NCBI RefSeq assembly: GCF_014337195.1
Contig: NZ_CP060634.1
Location: forward strand, 868,001-932,000
Origin: Qiania dongpingensis
GTDB taxonomy: Bacteria; Bacillota; Clostridia; Lachnospirales; Lachnospiraceae
Direction of reading: 5' to 3'
DNA: 64,000 nucleotides
The translations under genes and the position numbers were made by a program. A model generated the notes under the pieces. The model did not search any database and was not told the origin of the DNA. It saw nothing but the letters and a program-made list of their open reading frames with translations. Positions 42,736-51,103 of this stretch are shown piece after piece; positions within the stretch are counted from its first letter, which is position 1, and each line of letters starts with the position of its first letter.

Positions 42736-43035
42736 TTACTTCCTTTCTTCCTCATCGAGCCTTTCAAACACCATGTCATATCCGTCATTTCCATAATTCA
42801 AAGAACGGTTCACACGGCTGATGGTTGCAGTGGAAGCCCCTGTCTTTTCCGCGATTTCCAGATACGTCTTCTTAGCCCGAAGCATTCTGGCTACTTCATA
42901 GCGCTGAGACAACGACAAAAGCTCATTGATCGTACATACATCTTCAAAAAATGTATAGCACTCGTTGACATCTTTCAAAGTAAGGATAGCCTGAAATAAG
43001 TGGTCCACGGCTTCCGTCTTCAACTTTTTATTCAT
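42736..43035 (-). CDS. yerC: YerC/YecD family TrpR-related protein
   Basis: A 99-residue protein with TrpR-like helix-turn-helix: LSLSQRYEVARMLRAKKTYL then EIAEKTGASTATISRVNRSL, the DNA-reading helix. It is the usual length for YerC, a Firmicutes relative of the tryptophan repressor whose ligand and targets are not established. ATG at 43035 follows a GGAGA site. The PHP and HAD genes lie upstream on the same strand (gap 84 bases). Confidence 0.9.
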   Translation of the reverse strand: MNKKLKTEAVDHLFQAILTLKDVNECYTFFEDVCTINELLSLSQRYEVARMLRAKKTYLEIAEKTGASTATISRVNRSLNYGNDGYDMVFERLDEEERK

Positions 43036-43119
43036 TGTCGTTCTCCTTTAAAATGCTTTAGCAAAAGCCTTGTTCCGTCCGAAAACTCGGCTTCCTATAT
43101 ATTTTAGCATTTTACCACT

Positions 43120-43842
43120 TTAAAGTCCAGACCTATTAAGATATTTTTTTAATTTTTCCGTATTCGTGTTGACGATCAGTTCTTCCGGGAAACGCACCTT
43201 CAAAAGAAGCTCTCTCGCTTTATCAAAACAACCGACAGAAGTGGGAAAATGAGAATCTGTGTTGACGATGATCTCCTGTCCGTATCTCTCGCAAAAGCTC
43301 AGGATCTTCTCCAGGTTTTCCACTGAATTTTTCCTGCCGCTTCCGGGCATCAAAGAACTGTTGTTCAGCTCGATCAGCACGCGCTGCGCTTTTGCTTCTC
43401 TGACAAGCGTTTCATAGTCTATGGGATATCTCCCGTCATCGGGATGGCCGATAATGTGGACTCCTGGATTCTCCATAGCCTTTAAAAGCCCGGCGGTATT
43501 CTCTTTCTCTGTACCCGGAGCCAGGCAGACCGTATGCATACTGGCAATTCCAATGGCCATTTTGCTTAAAAGGTCCCTCTCCATATCCACAGTTCCCTTA
43601 TAGTCTATGATATTAAGCTCTGCGCCCATCAGGATCTCCACACCAAAAAGCGTCTTATCTATCACCTTAAAATTCCGAAAATGCATTTCCCCGCAGGTGC
43701 CCGGGAGCTTCGGCGCATGGTCTGTGATCGCCAGCAGCTCAAGCCCTTTCTCTGAAGCCGCCTTAGCCATTTCCAAAACCGTGCCGTAAGCATGTCCGCT
43801 GGCCACCGTATGGGTATGAGTATCTAGAATAAATTTTTCCAT
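43120..43842 (-). CDS. PHP-domain phosphatase (YcdX-like)
   Basis: A 240-residue PHP phosphoesterase. Metal ligands are visible in DTHTHTVASGHAYG (residues ~7-20), ITDHAPKLPG, GAELNI, SMHTVCLAPG, IGHPDDGRYP and NTDSHFPTSVG, all nine positions expected for a trinuclear site. Likely a phosphatase of the YcdX type; substrate unknown. It follows the HAD phosphatase gene by 28 bases, so the two are probably cotranscribed. Confidence 0.9.
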   Translation of the reverse strand: MEKFILDTHTHTVASGHAYGTVLEMAKAASEKGLELLAITDHAPKLPGTCGEMHFRNFKVIDKTLFGVEILMGAELNIIDYKGTVDMERDLLSKMAIGIASMHTVCLAPGTEKENTAGLLKAMENPGVHIIGHPDDGRYPIDYETLVREAKAQRVLIELNNSSLMPGSGRKNSVENLEKILSFCERYGQEIIVNTDSHFPTSVGCFDKARELLLKVRFPEELIVNTNTEKLKKYLNRSGL

Positions 43843-43870
43843 CTCTGTCCCTTCCTTGAGGTAAAATATA

Positions 43871-44677
43871 TTATAACATGAACTTTTCGATTACTTCCGC
43901 CACCCCATCCTGTTCATTGGATAATGTAACGAAGTCGGCCAGTTCTTTGATCCTCGGGCATCCGTTCTCCATAGCCACACCAAATCCCGCCGCTTCATTC
44001 ATGGGGATATCGTTGTCATAATCACCGCAGGAAATCACCGCTTCCCTGGGAATCTTCAGATGATCCATCGTTCTCTGGAGTCCGGTTCCTTTATCGATGC
44101 CGGCAGGCAGGATCTCCAGATGATACGCCTCGGAACGGAATACCGCGAACTCAGATCCAAGGGCCTCCCGCACAATAGGCTCCATCTTAAGAATCTGCTC
44201 CTCCGAGCCGACCATCATCAGCTTCACGATGGGAAAAGTGATATAGGAGATTAGATCCGGCACTTCCTTCACATCCATCTTCACATTCCTCGCCTCGCCG
44301 GCTACATAGATATCATCCCCGTTTTCCGTGATTATATCGCTTCCTTCATAAGTGAGGATGGCAGTCTGATAACGGCGGGAAAGCTCTATGATTTCCGGAA
44401 TCCTCTCGGAAGGTATGCTGACGGAAAATTTCGCCTCTCCCGTCCTGCAATCCAAAAGCTCACCTCCGTTATAGGACAAAATATAGCCTCCGTCCCTGTC
44501 CAGGCCAAGCTCTCTCGCCACATGCCATACGCCGTAGCTTGGTCTGCCGGAAGCCAGGACCAGGACCCCGCCCTGTTTTATCATTGCATGAATCGCTGCT
44601 TTCGTCCGTTCCGTGATCTGTTTGTCATCTGTCACAAGTGTCCCGTCCAAATCTGTCGCTAATAACTGATACTTCAT
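43871..44677 (-). CDS. Cof-type HAD-IIB phosphatase
   Basis: A 268-residue HAD phosphatase with motif I DLDGTLV (residue ~9), motif II LASGRPSYG, motif III Lys in AGIDKGTGLQR and motif IV CGDYDNDIPM. The C2B cap lies between residues ~85 and 190. Such enzymes dephosphorylate sugar phosphates or cofactors such as PLP or FMN. A second, different Cof-type enzyme is at 50327-51103. Substrate unknown. Confidence 0.92.
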   Translation of the reverse strand: MKYQLLATDLDGTLVTDDKQITERTKAAIHAMIKQGGVLVLASGRPSYGVWHVARELGLDRDGGYILSYNGGELLDCRTGEAKFSVSIPSERIPEIIELSRRYQTAILTYEGSDIITENGDDIYVAGEARNVKMDVKEVPDLISYITFPIVKLMMVGSEEQILKMEPIVREALGSEFAVFRSEAYHLEILPAGIDKGTGLQRTMDHLKIPREAVISCGDYDNDIPMNEAAGFGVAMENGCPRIKELADFVTLSNEQDGVAEVIEKFML

Positions 44678-44836
44678 GTCTCCTCCATTTTATCCGCATT
44701 TATTTTAAAATTCAAATGTGCTTCATAATCCTTCTGAGAAACCGCTTCCCATGGATTGCCCTTCATCTTGTCCACCTTTTCTCTACATAAAGATACCTTA
44801 TCCCGGCATTTTCGTCAATCCTGGTTTACAGAATCC

Positions 44837-44875
44837 AAAAAGGCAGAGCAGCTTTAATAACTGCCCTGCCTTTTT
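44837..44875. terminator. Bidirectional intrinsic terminator
   Basis: AAAAAGGCAGAGCAG (44837-44851) pairs with CTGCCCTGCCTTTTT (44861-44875). A and T runs at both ends let it work for either strand. It ends the minus-strand tetrapeptide-repeat gene. Confidence 0.85.
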
Positions 44876-44885
44876 GCGTTTTTCG

Positions 44886-45221
44886 TCATCCATCCTGCAA
44901 TACAGGCTGATCTGCATGATGCCGCCCTGGTGTCCTCAATGATGTCCGCATGATGCCGCCTTTGCTGTCTCCCTTGATGTCTGCAAAGAAGTTTTCTGTG
45001 ATGTCCGCAAAGATGTCTCTCCTTATGTCTGCTATGGTGTCCGTTTTTCTGTCCGACTTGATGTCTGCTGTGGTGTCCGCATGGTGTCCGCTGTGATGTC
45101 TTCTAAGACGTCTACATATGCCAAGCCATATTACCTGAGTAATATCGCACAGGACTTTCATAAGGATTATTCCCAATAAAACGGGAAAAGAGTCCAGAAT
45201 CACATGGAAAATGTAATTCAT
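44886..45221 (-). CDS. Putative membrane protein with a tetrapeptide (Asp-x-x-x) repeat encoded by a 12-bp minisatellite
   Basis: A 111-residue frame starting at 45221 with AAGGGGG 4 bases upstream. Residues 1-35 are hydrophobic (IFHVILDSFPVLLGIILMKV), probably one membrane helix. Then Asp recurs every fourth residue for about a dozen units (HADTTADIKSDRKTDTIADI, RRDIFADITENFFADIKGD). The DNA shows a 12-base periodicity (GTC-YGC-N3-GRT on the plus strand). A strong terminator follows 11 bases after the stop codon. I know no family with this repeat; it may be a real but fast-evolving gene, or a minisatellite that happens to be open. Confidence 0.5.
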   Translation of the reverse strand: MNYIFHVILDSFPVLLGIILMKVLCDITQVIWLGICRRLRRHHSGHHADTTADIKSDRKTDTIADIRRDIFADITENFFADIKGDSKGGIMRTSLRTPGRHHADQPVLQDG

Positions 45222-45361
45222 GAACCCCCTTGTTCACCCCTCTGCTATCAAAGAATATAGCATGGTATTTTTCAGAAAGCAAGTAATTTTTCTGCAAGAA
45301 AATATGATTTGGTATATTTTAATGGATTACCCCCTCGATCCATTTTTCATCTGTGCAAATT

Positions 45362-45943
45362 GTATACCTTGCCGCACGAAGTGCGCCTGCCTGGGGGCAT
45401 GTGTTAAGGGGTGCCCTTGGGTATACCCTTGAACACCTTTCAGACAAGCGTTCTTTGTATGCTTTAAAAGCTATTGGGGCGGTCTATCGCGGCCCGTTGC
45501 CGTAAGGCGCGCGGGCCGTGTGGATATCCGATCCTTTTCTGGAATCAAGGGAACGGAAGTCGTCCGAAAAGGTGCGGCAGAAAGAATACCGGCAGAAAGA
45601 TTCCGGGCCGGCCTAAAGGTAAGCGCCGCAGGGCAGAGGCCGGTGTTCCCCAGGCGGAGGGAGGCAGAAACGAAAAATACCGATTTCGTTTCTGAGCGAA
45701 CCGGAGGCGGGAAATCATCCGGATTACCCGTCGACATGTGAGCGGTACTCCTGAAGCGGGGATAAAGCGGCCTCTGCATCGCCAGCGAACCGAAATCGTG
45801 ACGGCCCGGAACTTCTGCCGGTGTTTTACTGGAGTTTAATCAGAGCTTTTTATAAATGATTCCAAAAAGTATTTTGTATGATACCCAAGGGCACCCCTTA
45901 ACACATGCCCCCAGGCAGGCGCACTTCGTACGGCAAGGTATAC
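45362..45943 (-). repeat. Modular repeat element, copy B (with both terminal inverted repeats)
   Basis: About 582 bases. The first ~63 bases (TATACCTTGCCGCACGAAG...) and the last ~63 bases are inverted copies of one another with about two differences (e.g. GCACGAAG versus GTACGAAG). Outside TACCTTGCC each end carries TA, consistent with a TA target duplication. The interior, read on the minus strand, matches copies A and C (AGTTCCGGGCCGTCACG, TCACATGTCG, GGCCGGCCCGGAATC) up to the CCGCCCCAAT block and then jumps to the right end. No coding function is seen. It ends flush with the mutY stop codon. Confidence 0.93.
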
Positions 45944-47086
45944 TTAATGAAGCAGATATCTCACATATGTCTTAAAGGCTCCCGGCAGCGCATACCGGCT
46001 TTCTGCATCTGTTTTGTCCACCAGCTCTCCCGGCAGGCTGTCTCTTAGATTCCCCGGCTTTCTGTATTCTTCTTTCAGTTTGATATAATATCCGATCATC
46101 CGCCATTCCACATGTGAAAAAATATGCTTCGCCTCCGGAAGTCTTTCCATAACGAGGATATCCTCCTCGGAAATTCCCAGATAAGCATATACCTGTCCTT
46201 CTTCCAGATGCCCTTCCGTATTCGGCAGCTCATAAAGTCCGGCCAAAAGCCCTTTATCCGGTCTTTTATGAATCAGAACTTTACTTCCGCACGCTACCGC
46301 CAGAACTGTCCTCTCCTGGACCTTTCTGGCTTTTTTCGGCGTCTTCACCGGAATACTGTCCGTTTTCTGGTACCTTTTGGCCAGGCAAAGACCGCCCAAA
46401 GGACATTCTTCACAACGCGGCGGTCCATTCGGGATACACACCAAAGCTCCTATTTCCATCAGCGCCTGGTTAAATTCGCCGGCATTTTCCTTCGGCATGG
46501 CTTCCATAAGTAGCTCTTCCATCTTCTTTTTTACAGAGAGCTTCATAATATCTTCCTTGCTTGCCAAAAGCCTCGATATTACCCGAAGTACATTCCCATC
46601 TACCGCTGGAACCGGTAATCCGTATGCGATAGATGCGACCGCGCCTGCCGTATAGGAACCAATTCCTGGGAGCTTCAAAAGCTCCTCGTAGGAATCCGGC
46701 AATTTTCCTCCATATGTCAGGACTGCCTCCCCGGCCGCTCTTTTCAGATTCCTGGCCCGGTTATAGTATCCAAGGCCTTCCCACAGCTTCATCAGACGCT
46801 CTTCTTCCACATCCGCAAGAGCCTGAATGTCCGGCAGCTCTGCCAGGAATCTTTCATAATATACTTTGACTGCCTCTACACGGGTCTGCTGAAGCATGAT
46901 CTCTGACACCCATACATGATAAGGAGTGGGAGATTCCCTCCAGGGAAGTGTGCGGGCGTGCCTCCGGTACCACCGGAGAAGCGGGACCGACGCCTCCTTT
47001 ATCCGTTTCACTGGCGGAAACGCATCGTTCTCTTTTTCCAGAACTTCCATATCCGCATACAGCCGGTCTAAAATCCGTTCCTCCAT
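45944..47086 (-). CDS. mutY: A/G-specific adenine glycosylase
   Basis: About 380 residues. It removes adenine mispaired with 8-oxoguanine. N-terminal part: HTLPWR-like RTLPWRESPTPYHVWVSEIM, then LQQTRVEAV, a helix-hairpin-helix with LPGIGSYTAGAVASIAYG and the catalytic Asp in PAVDGNVLRV. The 4Fe-4S cysteines are CIPNGPPRCEECPLGGLC. A NUDIX-like C-terminal domain (AVACGSKVLIHKRPDKGLLA, LYELPN) reads 8-oxoG. I prefer the ATG at 47086 (AAGGAG upstream). The stop codon directly borders repeat copy B. Confidence 0.93.
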   Translation of the reverse strand: MEERILDRLYADMEVLEKENDAFPPVKRIKEASVPLLRWYRRHARTLPWRESPTPYHVWVSEIMLQQTRVEAVKVYYERFLAELPDIQALADVEEERLMKLWEGLGYYNRARNLKRAAGEAVLTYGGKLPDSYEELLKLPGIGSYTAGAVASIAYGLPVPAVDGNVLRVISRLLASKEDIMKLSVKKKMEELLMEAMPKENAGEFNQALMEIGALVCIPNGPPRCEECPLGGLCLAKRYQKTDSIPVKTPKKARKVQERTVLAVACGSKVLIHKRPDKGLLAGLYELPNTEGHLEEGQVYAYLGISEEDILVMERLPEAKHIFSHVEWRMIGYYIKLKEEYRKPGNLRDSLPGELVDKTDAESRYALPGAFKTYVRYLLH

Positions 47087-47249
47087 ATAATCTGTATTCT
47101 CCTTCTGTAAATGATTGTTCTCATCTCCTGCTTCCCTCATTGTGCATGAAAAATATTATTTCCGCAAGTATTTTTCTTCCATCCCCTCTGGCCTTTTCCT
47201 GGAAAATGAGCTATAGTATCGTTAAATGACTGACAGGAGACTGAAGGAT

Positions 47250-47801
47250 ATGAACAAAATATGGATTGATGAACGCCTTTATACAGGCCGCCCTTCTCCC
47301 GAGGGCCGCCTCCCAAAAGAAATAAGAGTATACGATATGCTTGACTCTCTGAAAATACCCTATGTACGGATTGACCATGATGTGACTCCCTCCATTGAAT
47401 CATGTCAGCGTGTGGACGAGCTTTTGGGAATCGAAATCTGCAAGAACCTGTTTCTCTGCAATTCCCAGAAAACGGATTTTTACCTGCTGATGCTGCCTGG
47501 CACAAAAAAATTCCGCACGGCGGCCCTTTCCAAACAGATCGGCACCTCGAGACTTTCCTTTGCCCCTTCTGAATATATGGAGCAGTATCTGGATATCGCC
47601 CCCGGCTCCGTAAGCGTCATGGGCCTGATGAACGATAAGCAGAATAAAGTACGTCTTCTGATCGACAACGAAGTTCTGCAGGCACCTTTTCTCGGATGCC
47701 ATCCCTGCGTCAATACCTCCAGCCTGAAACTATCCATGAAAGACTTGCTCGATAAATTTCTCCCGTATACAGGCCATGATTACCTGGCTGTAAAACTGTA
47801 A
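47250..47801 (+). CDS. YbaK/ProX-type prolyl-tRNA editing domain protein
   Basis: A 183-residue free-standing editing domain of the YbaK/ProXp family: VYDMLDSLKIPYVRIDHDVT, KNLFLCNSQKTDFYLLML (catalytic Lys), GSVSVMGLMNDKQNKVRLLI and FLGCHPCVNTSSLKLS near the end. It would deacylate mischarged tRNA, such as Ala-tRNA(Pro) or Cys-tRNA(Pro). The ATG at 47250 is preferred (AAGGAT and AGGAG upstream); an ATG at 47226 lacks a ribosome site. Divergent from mutY, with only a 160-base gap. Confidence 0.9.
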   Translation: MNKIWIDERLYTGRPSPEGRLPKEIRVYDMLDSLKIPYVRIDHDVTPSIESCQRVDELLGIEICKNLFLCNSQKTDFYLLMLPGTKKFRTAALSKQIGTSRLSFAPSEYMEQYLDIAPGSVSVMGLMNDKQNKVRLLIDNEVLQAPFLGCHPCVNTSSLKLSMKDLLDKFLPYTGHDYLAVKL

Positions 47802-47805
47802 ACAA

Positions 47806-47855
47806 AAATAAAGAAGAGTTTGCTGATTTATTTAATAGCAATCTCTTCTTTATTT
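47806..47855 (+). terminator. 19-bp A/T-rich inverted repeat between the YbaK-type gene and the toxin gene
   Basis: Arms 47806-47824 and 47837-47855 (AAATAAAGAAGAG / CTCTTCTTTATTT plus TTGCT / AGCAA) pair with a single mismatch around 12 bases. It can be the terminator of the upstream gene or a regulatory structure in the leader of the toxin mRNA; it ends 18 bases before the toxin start codon. Confidence 0.65.
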
Positions 47856-47873
47856 AGAATGAGGGTGACGCTT

Positions 47874-47963
47874 ATGAAGAACTACTTCAGTTTTAACGAC
47901 TGGATGCAGTTCGGATTTTTCTTGATTGCACTGCTGACATTCATTTACTTGATTAGTCATTAA
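47874..47963 (+). CDS. Putative holin-like toxin peptide (type I toxin-antitoxin)
   Basis: A 29-codon gene with ribosome site GAGGGTGACGCTT. The peptide MKNYFSFNDWMQFGFFLIAL then LTFIYLISH has one membrane helix and the FLIALLTFI pattern of the small holin-like toxins of Firmicutes, whose translation is blocked by an antisense RNA. The antitoxin RNA was not located but could lie on the opposite strand between 47964 and 48010. Too short for most gene finders. Confidence rests on the ribosome site and the family pattern. Confidence 0.65.
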   Translation: MKNYFSFNDWMQFGFFLIALLTFIYLISH

Positions 47964-48010
47964 TACCGCATAGAAAAACCACCCTTTGGACTTTGGCAGT
48001 CCTGATAACC

Positions 48011-48385
48011 CTACTTTACTGCGATCGCCTCTACCTCTACCAAAACATCTTTTGGAAGTCTTGCCACTTCTACGCATGCTCTGGCGGGACACTCCTCTTT
48101 AAAATATTCCGCATAGATTGCATTCACCTTGCCAAAATCATTCATGTCCTTGATAAATACAGAAGTCTTTACAACGTTCTCAGCCGTGGTCCCTGCCGCC
48201 GCCAAAAGATTCACGACATTTTCCATCGCCTGTCTGGCCTGTGCTTCAATGCCTTCCGGAATTTCTCCGGTCGCCGGATTCACCGGGATCTGACCGGACG
48301 CAAACACAAAACCGTTCGCTTCAATCGCCTGGGAATAAGGTCCGATAGCCGCCGGCGCCTTGTCTGTAGAAATTACTTTCTTCAT
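48011..48385 (-). CDS. ridA: RidA family reactive intermediate deaminase
   Basis: A 124-residue RidA protein: [20 protein letters not shown] at the start, [32 protein letters not shown] with the conserved Arg (PARAC), full length. It hydrolyses reactive enamine/imine intermediates formed by PLP enzymes. Start at 48385 after AGGAGGTAGTGTATC. Six bases separate it from cvfB upstream, so they are cotranscribed. Confidence 0.95.
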   Translation of the reverse strand: MKKVISTDKAPAAIGPYSQAIEANGFVFASGQIPVNPATGEIPEGIEAQARQAMENVVNLLAAAGTTAENVVKTSVFIKDMNDFGKVNAIYAEYFKEECPARACVEVARLPKDVLVEVEAIAVK

Positions 48386-48391
48386 GATACA

Positions 48392-49231
48392 CTACCTCCT
48401 GATCAATTCTATAGTTTCAGTTTTTATTTGGATTACGTTTTCTTTCAGAAGATGGCCCACAGCCCGCTTGAACGCGTTCTTGCTCAGACCTGTCTCCAGC
48501 TTGATAAGGCCGGGGTCCGCTTTATCCGTAAACGGAAGGACTCCGCCATAAGCCTCGATCAGGGAAAGAACGGCCTCCGCGTCCAAATTAAGCTGTTTAT
48601 ATGCTTTTTCCCTGACGCTCAATATCAGCTTACCATCTTCCCGGACCCGCGCCACTCTGGCCTCGACCGTAACGCCGGTCTTCATTTCCCGGCTGACTTC
48701 TCCGGCCGGGATCAGTCCAAAATACCGGCTGTCCACCGCCACAAAGGCTCCCAGCTCTTGGTTGATCTCATATAGGACACCTGTCACGGAGGAATCTTTT
48801 TCATAGGGTGAATCTGCGCTCAGATAGTCATCTACCTTCATGGTCGCGCAAAGTCTCTGGCTTTTATCTACATATAAAGCCACCAGCACTTTTTCACCTG
48901 GCCTGACCTTCCATTTCTGCTCCTTATAGGGAAGGAACAGATCCCTTTCCAGTCCCCAGTTCAAAAATGCTCCGATCCGTCCCGCTTCCACGACCTCCAG
49001 GACCGCCAGCTCCCCCAGAGAAAGAAGCGGATCTCTCACAGTGGCAATCGGCCTGTCCTCTGAATCCTTATAAAGAAAAACTTCTATTTCACTGCCGACG
49101 ACCGTTCCCTCCGGAACCTGCCGTCTGGGCAGGAGAACTCCCGGCTCACCAGTGATCCCCTCTCCCAAATATACGCCGATCTCTTTCTGCCGAAGCACCT
49201 TCAATGTCTGTTTCTTTCCTAACTCTATCAT
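48392..49231 (-). CDS. cvfB: S1-type RNA-binding protein, CvfB-like
   Basis: A 279-residue protein with three S1-like OB folds (the second at about 70-135, DLFLPYKEQKWKVRPGEKV; the third 140-210, GVLYEINQELGAFVAVDSRY) and a C-terminal winged helix (KNAFKRAVGHLLKENVIQIK). It matches CvfB, a conserved RNA-binding protein that affects virulence gene expression in Staphylococcus aureus; role in Clostridia unknown. RBS AAAGGACGGAAGGACAG. First gene of a cvfB-ridA pair. Confidence 0.88.
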   Translation of the reverse strand: MIELGKKQTLKVLRQKEIGVYLGEGITGEPGVLLPRRQVPEGTVVGSEIEVFLYKDSEDRPIATVRDPLLSLGELAVLEVVEAGRIGAFLNWGLERDLFLPYKEQKWKVRPGEKVLVALYVDKSQRLCATMKVDDYLSADSPYEKDSSVTGVLYEINQELGAFVAVDSRYFGLIPAGEVSREMKTGVTVEARVARVREDGKLILSVREKAYKQLNLDAEAVLSLIEAYGGVLPFTDKADPGLIKLETGLSKNAFKRAVGHLLKENVIQIKTETIELIRR

Positions 49232-49250
49232 ATTTCTGTCCTTCCGTCCT

Positions 49251-49964
49251 TTATCCTTTTCCAGAAACCGCCTGAACTACGGCATAAACCTGTCCCTCTG
49301 ATCCCTTCAGCACCACAGTGACAGAATCAGCGTTTCCTCCAGCCATTGGTATGACCGTGTCGCCGTATACCGCCGCTTTCTTATATTCCACCCGCAGTTT
49401 CCTGATATCATTATCCCCTGGAAGCCACTCCTCCGCCATCTGGATATACTGTCCGTTGTTCACATGTCCATTGGTATCTATCTGATATCTTCTGACGGGA
49501 AATGATGGAAATTCCATCAGGTTGTCCGGAATCTTAATCTTACGTCCGTCCGTTTCCATATCCAGCGGCTCTTCTGCCTGATAAATGTCCGCAAGCTGCT
49601 TATCCACCTTTTCAGGACGCCCGGTTTCCAGATTCATGTAGACCCAAATGGAGTTCGCTTTCACCGCATAATCGCCGGCAGCGTCTATGATCACAAAATT
49701 CCGGTAGCCGTACATCGCCTTGAATCCGCTGGCCCAGGTTCCAACCTTTAACGTTTCACCAAGCTCCGGCCTCCTATAAAGCTCCACCTGCCAGGCGGAC
49801 AAAAGCCATGCCCTGCCTCTCTCCTGCAGTGCGCGGACTCCCACTCCCAGCATCTCTGACTGGAAAATACTGCAGTCCTGCATATAATGGATGACCGAAC
49901 ACAGGCTCAGCCTGCCGTCTGCTCCCACTTCACTATATCTCACTTTGCTGTCAAACGAATACAT
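49251..49964 (-). CDS. Acyl-ACP thioesterase
   Basis: A 237-residue double hot-dog thioesterase that releases free fatty acids from acyl carrier protein. The first hot-dog is residues 1-125 (VRYSEVGADGRLSLCSVIHY, GRAWLLSAWQVELYRRPELG). The second starts at about 145 with RRYQIDTNGHVNNGQYIQMA, where Asp-x-Asn-x-His are the expected catalytic residues. Bacterial FatA-like length. ATG follows GGAGGAGTT. It is 19 bases upstream of cvfB on the same strand. Confidence 0.9.
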   Translation of the reverse strand: MYSFDSKVRYSEVGADGRLSLCSVIHYMQDCSIFQSEMLGVGVRALQERGRAWLLSAWQVELYRRPELGETLKVGTWASGFKAMYGYRNFVIIDAAGDYAVKANSIWVYMNLETGRPEKVDKQLADIYQAEEPLDMETDGRKIKIPDNLMEFPSFPVRRYQIDTNGHVNNGQYIQMAEEWLPGDNDIRKLRVEYKKAAVYGDTVIPMAGGNADSVTVVLKGSEGQVYAVVQAVSGKG

Positions 49965-50030
49965 AACTCCTCCATATCTCAGGACATTATATCATATTAA
50001 TTTCCAAATTGCTCTTGTTTTTTTGGTTTT

Positions 50031-50244
50031 ATGAAACAAACACTTTTAAGAATCAATTTAAGCAAACTCCGGCCAAGCTGTAGATTAGCACCGGCAGAAG
50101 TTCTTGGCCGTCACGATTTCGGTTCGGAGGCCGTAATAATTTTGGTTACGGCTGCCAGCGAGCCGCCTGGATGGGATTGGATTTCCTCCTGTCTCATCTT
50201 ATACATAAGACAAATTTGTTTTAAAAATATTCAAAGGTATGATA
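50031..50244 (+). repeat. Modular repeat element, copy E (short, core deleted)
   Basis: Begins like the other copies (CACTTTTAAGAATCAATTTA; CCGGCAGAAGTTCTTGGCCG, CACGATTTCGGTTC). From 50126 it jumps directly to the 3' blocks (GGAGGCCGTAATAATTTTGG then TTACGGCTGCCAGCGAGCCG) and ends ACAAATTTGTTTTAAAAATA then TTCAAAGGTATGATATACT. So the whole middle is missing. It lies in the divergent gap between the thioesterase and the HAD gene. Confidence 0.9.
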
Positions 50245-50326
50245 TACTGGACAAGGCGGTGCTTTCTCCTCTCCGCAGACGGAGCAGGTCTCCTGCCACA
50301 TTCAATATGACTACTTGGAGGATTTT

Positions 50327-51103
50327 ATGATTCGACTCATCGCAAGCGATATGGACGGCACGATTCTTAAAAACGGTGCTCAAACTCTCCCGCCCCGCAT
50401 ACTTCCGATCATTGAGAGGCTCAGAGAAAAAGGAATTGGTTTTGTTGCCGCCAGCGGACGCCAGTACGGCAATTTGAGAAGACTTATGGGACCGGCAGCC
50501 GATACAGTGGATTACATATGCGAAAACGGCGCATTCGCGGTCCACAACGGTAAAATTGTATACAAGGCCACAATGGAGCGAGATCTTGGACAGGCGCTGA
50601 TGCGGGATATCTGGTCCAGGGACGGCTGTGAGATTCAGCTTTCAGGGGTCAAGACCGCTTATATCCAGGCCAAGGACCCTTCTTATACCTGGCATCTGAA
50701 AAACATTCTAAAAAATGATGTGACTGAGGTCAGGGACATATTTAAGACAGAAGAAGATTATATCAAGATATCGGCGTATGTTCACGGAGATAAGACAGAA
50801 GAGCGTCTCAGGGAATTCAAAGAGCGGTGGAATGGAGTCTTTACCCTCGCCTCAACCTGCGACCACTGGATCGATTTCATCCCCGACGGCATCAACAAAG
50901 GCCACGCCATGCGCGCCCTGATGGAAACGGTAAACGTCTCCCGGGAAGAGATCATGGCCTTCGGCGATAATTATAACGATCTTGAGCTCCTTGCCTGTGC
51001 AGAGGAAAGCTATGCCGTCTCTGACGGAAAGCCCGAGGTCATCGCTGCCTGCCGCCATATCTGCGACTCTGTAGAAGATGTATTGGAAACTCTTCTCCTT
51101 TAA
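50327..51103 (+). CDS. Cof-type HAD-IIB phosphatase
   Basis: A 258-residue HAD phosphatase with motif I SDMDGTILKNG, motif II AASGRQYGNLRRL, motif III Lys in GINKGHAMRAL and motif IV FGDNYNDLELL. Start ATG at 50327 follows GGAGGATTTT. The upstream sequence contains the 3' end of repeat copy E, where TATACT preceded by TGA could act as its -10. The gene ends by overlapping the flavodoxin gene on the other strand by 4 bases. Substrate unknown. Confidence 0.9.
   Translation: MIRLIASDMDGTILKNGAQTLPPRILPIIERLREKGIGFVAASGRQYGNLRRLMGPAADTVDYICENGAFAVHNGKIVYKATMERDLGQALMRDIWSRDGCEIQLSGVKTAYIQAKDPSYTWHLKNILKNDVTEVRDIFKTEEDYIKISAYVHGDKTEERLREFKERWNGVFTLASTCDHWIDFIPDGINKGHAMRALMETVNVSREEIMAFGDNYNDLELLACAEESYAVSDGKPEVIAACRHICDSVEDVLETLLL

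Noticed and set aside
44940..45120. CRISPR array
   Set aside because: The repeats at 44940-45120 are 12-base degenerate units without unique spacers and with coding periodicity; no cas genes are nearby.
45362..45943. Insertion sequence with transposase
   Set aside because: Terminal inverted repeats are present but there is no transposase frame; only a non-autonomous element can be supported.
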